Positions 55,001-64,000 of a DNA stretch of 64,000 nucleotides are shown piece after piece. The stretch comes from Patagioenas fasciata (lineage: Eukaryota > Chordata > Aves > Columbiformes > Columbidae). Position numbers and translations under genes: made by a program. The notes beneath the pieces are model-generated. The model did not search any database, was not told where the DNA came from, and saw nothing but the letters and a program-made list of their open reading frames with translations. Numbering within the stretch: the first letter of the stretch is position 1; each line of letters starts with the position of its first letter. The stretch lies in contig NC_092522.1 in the NCBI RefSeq assembly GCF_037038585.1, positions 50,383,161 to 50,447,160 on the forward strand. The letters are read 5' to 3'.

Positions 55001-57401
55001 AAGAAGAGCATTACAGTGATTCAATGAAAACTAAGCAGTTTGCATCGAGAGCTAGTAGGGCTTTAAAGATAAGATATGCTAATACGTACCAGCTGGAACC
55101 ACGTAACAAATTTCGGGATTGTTTAGTAAGAGGCAAAGCTCAAGCAATACTAACGGTATAGTATTTTTTAAAATTAGTTGTCTAATTGCAAAAGTAGCTT
55201 GTCTTGCAATGTTAATGGAAGAGTGTAAATTGCATAAACTTTAGCATATGCATAAATCCTTGAAAACTTCAATTTTTAGCAAACAAATATAATGTGAATG
55301 TGGTGTTTTGCAAAGTGCAGAAGGTCCTCTGCAAGGTCACCACTGAGTATGTGCTCTTAAGATGAAGCTGAAAGTTTCTTAAACTCTTACCCATGTCTAA
55401 ATCAAATTGAGCTATGGCACGGTTCAGAGTACCCTAATCTGCAAAATATCTAGTTATCCAAAGATCCTGACCTTGAATTTGTGGAATTTTATACCTTGAA
55501 TTTGTAGAATTCTGTTCCTTCAATAAGTTCTACTAATTATCACATGACCTGCGTAAATATACTTGGTGTACTTGACAGTCTGACTGCCACATACAAAAAA
55601 AAATTAAGCCAGAATGAAGGAGAATGATCTGTTGAGATAATATGTAGCTGATGGTTGAGGTAATATGTAGCTCCTAGTGATAGCTTGGATACTTACAACC
55701 AACTCTATTAATTCTTCTGTCTGGAAAACATCCCTTGGGTATTTCACACAGATATTTGAAGCACTGTTTTCCAGGGAACTGAGCTCATATGATGGAGAAG
55801 CAATACACTCGTGTTTGTTAAATGATGATTGGCTGTATGTCTCTGTCACTTTCAAAAAAATAGATAAAACATTTTAGAATAAAAATAGTGTGGCTTTTGC
55901 TGTTTGAGCGCATCATCTTTATTGGGTACTCTACTCATCGATACTAATGTTCTTGTAGTGGAAATGACTATAATTATTATTTTTTTTTTCCCCTCCAAAG
56001 GACTACCAGGGTGAAAACTAAGATCTTTCCAAATTGTTTTTGATAGAATCAACTTGGAGAAGCCAAATACGATGGACTTTCTAGCCCTTCCTTGTGTGCT
56101 TCAATCTCAGAAGAAATATTAAGGGCTGTGAAGGAATTGGACTTTGACCGTTATAAGTATGTGGTATCAGTCCTAATTGTGGAAAAGGCAGGTCAGGCAA
56201 TGAAAGTGAGCCAACATATTACTCATAATATCTTTTGCAAATTTAAAATATTTCTTAGAACTATAAGTTGTATCTTAGGTGTTCATCTGCGTTCAGCAGC
56301 CTAACTATTGTGAGGTGGTTTTGAAGCCTTTAGGTTCTTTATGGGGAGTAGTATGCCAGGTGATCATTTAAGGTACTGCTGTGATTCTACCTGTGAAAGT
56401 TGTCTTCTTTTTGAGTTCAGGAACAGTGGTAAGCATCCCACGCTGCTCTTCCCTGCCAGTGAGTTATTTCTGCTGTATGCTGTGCCAGTACAATTGCATG
56501 ATTGCAGTGAATTTTCTTTTTCCAATGTACTGTGATCTCCAGTTGGGCATTAAATGCAAAATACTGTGCAGTTGTAGTGTTGGGTGACATGGAAAGGAAC
56601 AGGTGGGAAGGAGATGGAAGCTGTTTCGCTGCCCCCAAAACATATTCCTGGGACTACGAATTAACATTAGTGATCTGAACTTGGCATACCCAAAATGAAA
56701 GTATTCTGGCCTTTCTTAATGTTGTATGCAAACTTACATGTATTGCAAGCTTCCATTGGTATTCAGCACACTTTTTGGTGTCTTGCCTGGTGTTAGAGAG
56801 CACTTCTAGTTCAGAGCGTTCATTGTCAGCCCTTGCAGCCTGATGAACCGTACCTGGTTTTAGGGGGTTTATGTGAAACAAACAAAAAAGCTGAGAGTCC
56901 AGTAATTGGTCACAAGTGGACTGCTTGGAGGTGGAGTAGTTGGGAGTATGGGGTATGACTTCTCAGTTGTATATGTTCCCAAAACTAGTGTCTGTTCATG
57001 TTGCTTTTGAAGGAGTGCTGTTATAGTATGCTAATGTACTTAACAAGCAAACATGAGAGAGAACTGAGATTTTCGTGCAGAGTGGGAGCTTTACTGTGAA
57101 GCAAGAACATGTTTTTTTATATCAAACAGGACTTGTTAATTTTTACTGTGATTTTGAAGTTGCTTTTACTACTCATAACTCTCATAATGCAAGTATATAA
57201 ACATTTGTATAATGCTTTGTGTTCTTTTAAAAATATAAAAATGGTGCTCTATATAGATTCACAAATAGCTTTTTCTTTTCTTTCCTTTAGGTTGCCAGCA
57301 GATGGGTCTGGGATGCTCAGAAAGACAATTGGGTTTCAGCTAAGTGTGAGACTGAAACATTTATTGCACTGGCTTTGATCATGGCTTGTTATTATGAGTA
57401 A
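51980..57401 (+). CDS. DYNLT2: DYNLT2 (TCTE3), Tctex-type dynein light chain, complete, four coding exons
   Basis: Exons 51980-52066, 54946-55155, 56047-56205 and 57291-57401, all phase 0, giving 188 aa plus stop (human about 198). Dynein light chain of the Tctex family, a small dimeric subunit that links cargo or intermediate chains to cytoplasmic or axonemal dynein; TCTE3 is testis-enriched in mammals (established). Residues 1-29 are a short variable head (MEKSSKTPKFSNAAL). Residues from about 75 form the Tctex fold: ANTYQLEPRNKF, ISEEILRAVKELDFDRYKYV, VASRWVWDAQKDNWVSAK, ending LALIMACYYE like the human ALYYE end. Intron 1 is long and carries a CR1 fragment. All donors and acceptors are GT-AG. 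The second exon starts exactly at an ATG, so an alternative start there is possible. It shares its promoter with ERMARD. Confidence 0.95.
54453..54697 (+). mobile_element. CR1 LINE 3' fragment
   Basis: Classic CR1 3' end: 'gtgagggtggtgaaacac', 'ccctggagacattcaaggcc', 'taacctgatctagttgaagg', 'ccattctatgattc' in order. 5'-truncated, about 245 bp, no coding capacity. It sits in DYNLT2 intron 1 in the sense orientation. Confidence 0.92.
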
Positions 57402-58200
57402 TATTCTAAAAGCCACAGCTGCTTTTGTGTGTCATGGTACCTGGTATATTTGAAAATTTTCTGAACACTTCTGTACTAATTTTTGTTCTAATGCTGTTGG
57501 TACATTGAAATTGACATATAGTTGAGATAATTTTGCTAATTTTTTTCCTGCCTTAAAAAAAAAAAAAAACCACAACACACCACTTTTGAAATGTGTATGG
57601 TTGAGTACATATGGGTGTCATCTGTTGTAATGCTCTGCTGTGGAAGTTGAAGCAGCTGGTGTTAAGGACAAACTGCAAAATTTTTAATGTTGCTTGTCTG
57701 TTGCATGCCTAGAGTTGTTAATGTTTACAATAAATTTCAGGTATCCATATTCTTTGAAAGAAAAGGCCGTGGATTTTTTTGTTTTGTTTTTCCTAGTTGT
57801 ATCTTTGATAAAATGCCAGTCTATGTAGGAACCTGGCTGGGAGGGAAGCCATCTCTTACATGCATAGACATTTATGTGGATTTCCAATTGTTTGCCTCAA
57901 ATGAAGTGTTAGTTTAGTCTTTAGCTTCCCTGGGCCTTAAATTCGCATTAAATATCAACTGTGTTCAAGCTGGTGTTTCGGTGCCAAACTGGTTGAATTG
58001 ATAATTTTATTTGAGTGGCTGCTGACAGCAAAGGCAGGAGGACAAAATGGTCTGTAATGAGGCTATTGATGGCTGGTCCATAGAATTGGCAAGGATAGAA
58101 ATTGTTATATTTTGAAAAATAAGACCCCAGCAGATACGTGAAGTGCTTTTGAAACTGCCGTGTGTGGAAGTGGAGTGCCGATTCCTTTTCCGCGTCAGTT
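57402..58200. other. DYNLT2 3' UTR and intergenic spacer
   Basis: It holds a poly-A run near 57,556 and the DYNLT2 polyadenylation signal at 57,729-57,734. No gene seen. The spacer between the DYNLT2 3' end and the PHF10 CpG island is under 500 bp. Confidence 0.6.
57729..57734 (+). terminator. Candidate DYNLT2 polyadenylation signal
   Basis: AATAAA about 330 bases after the DYNLT2 stop codon, the first canonical signal downstream. Confidence 0.6.
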
Positions 58201-59400
58201 GTACTGTTAATAGCTGATAGCAAACGCGTGCCGACACGGACAGGGCGGTGGTGCTTCTACACGCCCCTTGGCCTGCTAGGGTCTGAGCGCCTTTGGAGCC
58301 GAATAGGGGCAAAGCGCGAGGGCCGGGGAGCAGTCTGAAGTCCCGGGGGTGTGTGGGCGCACCCCCGCAGCGAGGCGAGCCCCTAGGGGCGGCGGCCGGG
58401 ACTCCTGCCGGGGAGCGGCTCAGCGCTTTGTTCGCCGGAGCTGGGGCCGTGCGCGGCCATGGAGCCCGGCTGCGCGCGTGCGAGCGGGCGTGCGCGCCGC
58501 CCCGGCGCTGGCGGGACGAGGGTCTCTCGTGCCGGGGAGGACCACGCTCCGCCTTAGCCCGGCCGTAGCTGCGGGAGCGGGACGCGGTGCGCGGCGCCTT
58601 CGGCGCGCAGCTGGCTCGGCGCTTCCGCGCAGCGGCGGGGCTGGCTTCAAGCGCCCCCCTCGCAGGGGCGAGCGCGCTCGTGCCGGCTCCTCCGAGTGCG
58701 CCCCCCGCCCCCCGTACACCCCTCCTGCGGGGGCTGATGGTTCACAAACGTAGCTCGTCCCCGGCTGACGTTCCCGGAGACGGGAGCCTGGCGGCGGAGC
58801 AGCTCAGCCCTGCTGGGTGCCAGCTCCCGCGCTGGTCAGCGGCGACGGCGTTCGACGCTAACCACGGCGGGGGGATGCTGCCCCTCCGCCCCGCGCTGCT
58901 GCCCAAGCGCTACCGCGGCGGCTCGGCTCCGCGCTCGCGGCCGGGCCGCGCGGCCGCCCGAGCGGCGGCAGGAGGAGGAGGGCGCGGCGGCGGCAGCAGC
59001 AGCGGCGGCAGCGGGGCCCCGGCGTTGGGCCCCCGCGGCGGCGTAGTTGGCAGCGGCGGGGCGGGCCGGGTGCCCGTCCGGAGACGCGGGCCGGGGTCGC
59101 CGCGGGCTGCCCGGAGGGGGGCGGAGCAGGAGCTGCGCGAGCCGCCGCACTCGTGCGCGAGCTGGCCGGTAGGGGCCGTTGCCACCCCCCGCAGGGGAAG
59201 GGGGGGCGGAGCCGGGCGCGGCGCGAGGCCGGGTCGCGCGGCGGCGGCGCTTCTCCTCGCCCAGCCGGCGGCGGCCCCCGCGGCGGTCATGGCGGCCGTC
59301 CTGTCCCCGCGCCTCTGCGACAGCGACCCGGCCACGCCCGGCGCCCAGTCCTTGAAGGTGAGAGCGGGCGGCGGCCGCGGAACTGCGGGCCCAGCGCGGC
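58200..59400 (+). promoter_or_regulatory. CpG-island promoter and 5' UTR of PHF10
   Basis: Very GC- and CpG-rich block of about 1.2 kb with GC boxes and a GGC/AGC triplet-rich stretch around 58,970-59,025. No TATA box. It ends in PHF10 exon 1. An open frame in phase with PHF10 runs through much of it (see findings). Where transcription starts cannot be determined from the sequence. Confidence 0.8.
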
Positions 59401-62400
59401 GGCCCGGGGCTGCGACGCAACAGCCGCAGCGGCGGGAGGCCTCGCCCGGTTCCCTGGCGTGGGCGCCGTTGACCCCCCTTTCCCCAAGGCTCCCTTCACA
59501 CCTCCCAGGGGATCCAGGCGGCCTCTTGTTGAGCTTTGGCGCCCTCCGCCGCCCCGGGCCGAAGTTCGAGTGCGTGTCCGAGGCTGGGGGAAGGAGGCTC
59601 CTCGGGGTGCCCGGGCTGTCCTCCTCCCGAAAAGTCCTTACGCGCCTTCCCGGGTATGGCGTGGGGGCTCGTTTGGCACCGCTGGCAGCGCCTCAGCGTC
59701 GCACCCGGCAAAGTTTGGGTATAGTCGCAGGCTGTTCTGCGTAGGCCTGCTAAATTGTGCCCGCTCTTCCCGGGAACTCCTTGGGCTTGTAGCACCAAGT
59801 ACTTGGCTGTTTCTGCAGCCACGCTCGTCTGCAGATCGGCAGTTACTTTTTGAAGACATCTTGGTAATTCAGGCTTTCCGATTGCATAATAGAGGATTGA
59901 TACATCGATTTTCTGGTTGATAGACGTACCAGGAATTCGTAATATAACCTTATCCTGGAGTGTTTTAGTTTGTGAGCCTGTGACTGAATTTGCTGAAGTT
60001 TTCAGCAAATAAGAAAGCAGAGATGGAAATAGAGGACATTTATCTCTCCTGTGATATGGGTGCTCATATTTTTAATGATATCGAATTGAATAAAAGAAAA
60101 TGTCAAAGCAAAAGGAGAAACTGATGCAAGGCACTTCCTCTTAACTGCCAGATTGAGATCTGTCTTTTAAAAATGTTTAAAGTCTCGTAGCTGTGGTATA
60201 GCAAAGCATGGGCTTGGCCCTGTTCATGTTTTTGTCTAGTAGTTAAACAGGTTTGGAGTGTGTTATTGTTTTATGTGGGAAGTAGGAATGAACTACACAG
60301 ACATAGCTGTGACACAGCTGTCACAAAGTAGTGCAATATTGGTTTGATTTGGGATTGCTACTTGGTTTGTCTAATAAAGTTTATACGGGGTTTTCTCAGA
60401 AATACTAGGAAATAGTATTATTAGTAGTACTAGTAGAGACTAGCTACTTACCTGCTTCTTTAAGTGCAGCTGCGTTAAGAAAGCATGGTTTCATAAAGTT
60501 TTACTTTTAAGTTTTTGTTCCATGGTATGAAAGGTAATACCGTAAAGGAAGAAAAAATGTAAAGAATTGTGTAAAACATGAAATAAACAAAAAATATAGG
60601 AGACTATTTTTTTACCCGTGGCCTGGCTTGTTTATACTGCTGTGAAATGATGCATAACAAAAGTAATGTGTTCTCATTTGCTGGAATATTTTGAAAGGAT
60701 ATACAAGGTCATGTGATACATAAAATGTACTAGAATGAAAAACATTAGCTAAGGTTATATTAGCTAAGGCCACATTACTTTAATAGTTGTTCTTATTGTT
60801 ATCTACTACATGAGTATAGTTGTGGGCTTGATCTGTTTATTTCTGACAGGTTTAATTCTTAAACTTTTCACAAAAGTTGTGAAACATGATTCTTTCGTAC
60901 TACTCCACTTCAGAATTTTGGTTACTTAAAGAACTATCTTTTTCTTGCCTCTACTGATGTTCACAATAGGTGATTCACTTGAATACATCTGCCTTCTGTT
61001 TCTCGGTTATAATCATGCAAGGGTGATCTCTGAACACTTTGAGAGTTGTTGATACTGAGCACTAGGTAGGACTTGGATAGCGTTATTAGACAACAAAGCA
61101 GTGAAAAGGACAAGAAGGCGAATGAAATTATTGGTCTCCTAGATTTTACAGAACTCTATTTTTAAAATTTTTTCTTCACCCTTCATTCCCTTTCTTTATA
61201 TAGATCTGATGAAATCTGAATAGTGACACCTGTAAGTTAACTTCTTAATGTTTCCTTGTAATAGCTTTGTTCTGAAAATGAAATTTGTCTCTGTATCTGT
61301 TGCTATACAACTTCCATTTTCTCTCTTTTCTTTTTTTTCCCCTCCCACAAAAGTTTTTGCCACTTGCCGTAATTATATATTTTGTAAGCTGTATACCATT
61401 CCTTTTATTTTAACTGTATGTCTGGAAACTCCTGTGTTGCATTTGGTAGTAGGTAGTATTTCCCTTGATTTTATAAGCGTCAGCTTTTAGCAAGGGCTTG
61501 GTGTTTTTGCTCTGCCGTTGCTGTTGCTTTTGAGAGATAGCCTGAGTAAGTGAATTACTCTTGTCTTTGACTGCCACTGATGAGGGAAGTTTGCTGGGTC
61601 CTTACAGCTGTCTGGCCATGCTGATGCTGTAGGTAGTTTACATCAAGAACGATGAAATCGGTGGTCAGAGCCACAGCTCTGTCTTTTCAGTGCTTCACCT
61701 ATGCAACAGGTAAGAAACAACTAAATTCTCCATCTCTGCCACTATGTGTCATGCAGCTAGTTTGCAGCAAATAATAGTTTGCTGTGGAAACTGAGTTGTT
61801 TGTAAAGAGTGTTATTAAATAGCGCAGTAGTTCAAGTATTCTTAAACTGTGGATTGCCTTGCAATATTTTTTGATGCTTTATGTTATCTGCTGAATACTC
61901 TTAATTTTTTAAATATTTTTCTGCATTTCTTTTCAGGATGACACAGAAGAAAATTCCAATGATGGCAGCCAGCCATCCAAAAGACGACGTATGGGCTCAG
62001 GGGACAGTTCTCGGAGCTGTGAAACTTCTAGTCAGGACCTCGGGTAATATCATTTTTTACAATTTCCACTTTTTTATTGCTAGTCTAATTGTATTGTTCA
62101 ATATGCTTCAGTATTAGCTCTTCTTTCTTTGGCTGTATATTCTTCATATATCTTTCTAAATTGAGGCCATGACCTATGAGTAGCTAGCTGTCTTTTTTTC
62201 GCAGCATATTTTAAGACCTTTATTTTATAACGACAAAATGTGGGTTTATAACATTACAGATTTTTTGAATGAATTTTAACACTGTAGTACCTGTTTTTCC
62301 TCGTGTCCTGTCTGGCATCATGGATGTCCCTTTCTTCATGTTTTGTCCCTCAGCATATTGATGAACAGTGCTTTGGAGAAATATATGTGAAGTGGGGTGT

Positions 62401-63602
62401 AACAAAGTGATTTTGAAATGAGTTAACAGGATGCATTCTGAAGTACTGGTCCAACTTCGTAGATGCTCATTGATCTAAATAATTTAATTAATCAATTAAA
62501 TTGTTGAATTTCTCAAACGTAAGTACTCCTTTTAAAGGTTCTTTGATTTGTTCTAACATTGATCTTAGATACAGCTATTTTCCTGCTGAAAACTTGATAG
62601 AATACAAGTGGCCACCCGATGAAACAGGAGAGTACTATATGCTTCAGGAGCAAGTCAGTGAATATTTGGGTGTGACATCATTTAAAAGAAAATATCCAGG
62701 TATTTATTTTTAAAAGTTGTTTGTTGTTTTGGTTTGGTTTTCTAGAAATCTTGGTCTTTATACAGTTTGGATGCAATCTGTATCTCTTTGACTATAGTGT
62801 GAGGCAACTGATTAAAAAAAAAGACCATGGCAAAAGCAGATCTGAATTATGTATGTTGTACTCTCTGTTTTTGTTACTGGCATATGGAAGATGTATCTTG
62901 TGGTTTTCGAAGTAGTTTTAGACTTTTTGGTATTGCCACTGAAAGTCTGTGAACAAGTCTGATATGGGGGTTAGATCAGCAAGTAACATTGGAAAACTGA
63001 TCTCAATTTTATTTTGAAGTATTTTGTTCATGATTTCCTACTATATAGCGATATGGCTATGTTCTTTTTCCTGAGCTGGCAACGTTTCTACGCTGTGGAA
63101 GAATTTTGAAAAATTAATTGGGGAAGTTCTAGGATTTGAGCCTTCGTTATTCAGAATTGTCAAGTCTGATTCTTCTGTCGTGGAATTTATTTTTTAAAGG
63201 CATTTTAAAAGAAAAAAAAAAAAGGAAAATACCTTCAGTGCTTGATAGCGTTTTCTGCATCCGTGCTCGTATGTCAGGTTTCTTCAGTATTTCTGTAAAT
63301 CATAACTACAGGCAGGGTACTCAGGAAAGTTGACCGTGTCCCTACAGTGTATAGTAAATTTAAAATTAATGTTTAAAATTATTTTGTTTGTAGGAATAGT
63401 AGTATAATACAGACTCTCACTGCCTGGAAATAAAGTTGTCAGAATACTTTGGCACTGTTTACGGGAGAGTTTGAGTAACCGCACACATTTTTATTGCTGT
63501 TCTTTGTTTTCTTTGGAGATTTAGAAAGACGAGATCTGTCTCATAAGGAGAAACTCTACCTCAGAGAACTAAATGTTATTACAGAGACACAGTGCACACT
63601 AG
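59289..63602 (+). CDS. PHF10: PHF10 (BAF45A), first four coding exons, runs off the window
   Basis: Exons 59289-59357, 61937-62043, 62569-62699 and 63519-63602; splice phases 0, 2, 1 and 1 join without a break into about 130 codons. PHF10 is a subunit of the PBAF (SWI/SNF) chromatin remodelling complex, acting in the nucleus. Recognised by near identity to vertebrate PHF10: [20 protein letters not shown], then [53 protein letters not shown] and [20 protein letters not shown]. The last part is the start of the SAY domain. The two C-terminal PHD fingers lie outside the window. Intron 1 is long (about 2.6 kb). An internal ATG (residue 42, in KRRRMGSG) lies where short PHF10 isoforms are thought to start. 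Confidence 0.96.
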
Positions 63603-64000
63603 GTAAGAAAACAAATTGTTGAAGTCTTTGTTACAATATTAGAAATAAGACACACTTAAAATATGGTTCAGTTTGATAGAGAATAATTGTGTCACTCAAC
63701 TTAAAAAGTAAATTCCAAAATAATATTTTGTGTAATATTTGTGTAAATTTGCCATGAGGTATCAGTATTCAAGATTATTAAAAAAAAGAAAAGAATCTAT
63801 TCTCATTACTTACAAAATCCCTTCTATGTTGTAAATTAACTTTTAGAACCCTTTTCTCCCCCTAGAAAGGAGAACACCATAATTTTTCAAATTAAAAAGT
63901 ACGTCAGTCTTGTTCTAGTGAGTAAGTTGGATTTCAGCAAACGGTAGTGTATCGTGGTTCAGCTTATGTTTTGGGAGTTAGAAAGGTGTGTATTAAAGCA
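63603..64000 (+). other. PHF10 intron 4, truncated by window edge
   Basis: Begins with a GTAAGA donor after the fourth coding exon. AT-rich; no further exon before the edge. Confidence 0.8.

Noticed and set aside
58587-59744. 385-codon open frame over the PHF10 promoter as a separate gene
   Set aside because: It is the PHF10 first exon read through the 5' UTR and on into intron 1; only the part at 59,289-59,357 is supported as coding.

Overview
The window is vertebrate nuclear DNA, almost certainly from a bird. The evidence is CR1 LINE fragments ending in the avian ATTCTATGA-type repeats, compact introns, CpG-island promoters, and the gene order ERMARD (minus) - DYNLT2/TCTE3 (plus) - PHF10 (plus). 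This is the inverted form of the human 6q27 order PHF10-TCTE3-ERMARD. The species cannot be named from the sequence.

Region 1 (1-33.2 kb) has no convincing protein-coding gene. It is a gene-poor flank downstream of ERMARD holding decayed CR1-like remnants (about 6.1-6.56, 16.9-17.5 and 24.2-24.6 kb), a younger CR1 copy with a dead reverse-transcriptase tail (31.28-32.03 kb), simple repeats, a purine tract, and one isolated exon-like segment (18,539-18,613). Several AT-rich, homeobox-site-rich blocks may be regulatory, but this cannot be shown here.

Region 2 (33.2-51.8 kb, minus) is ERMARD. Seventeen coding exons were reconstructed with continuous phase, giving 665 codons plus stop. Two introns have GC rather than GT donors. 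The protein has two R-N/x-x-x-x-H signatures of HEPN type and a C-terminal membrane segment. Its introns carry an endogenous-retrovirus-like LTR in antisense (38.58-39.53 kb) that contains a striking array of about twelve short hairpins, a TA-flanked mariner-type MITE (43,683-43,884), and an unidentified antisense protein-like fragment with its own AATAAA.

Region 3 (51.5-57.7 kb, plus) is DYNLT2 (TCTE3), a complete four-exon Tctex-type dynein light chain of 188 aa. It shares a head-to-head CpG-island promoter with ERMARD.

Region 4 (58.2-64 kb, plus) is a second CpG island and the first four coding exons of PHF10 (BAF45A, PBAF chromatin remodelling complex); the gene runs off the right edge. 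The three genes are neighbours by conserved synteny and do not form a known pathway.
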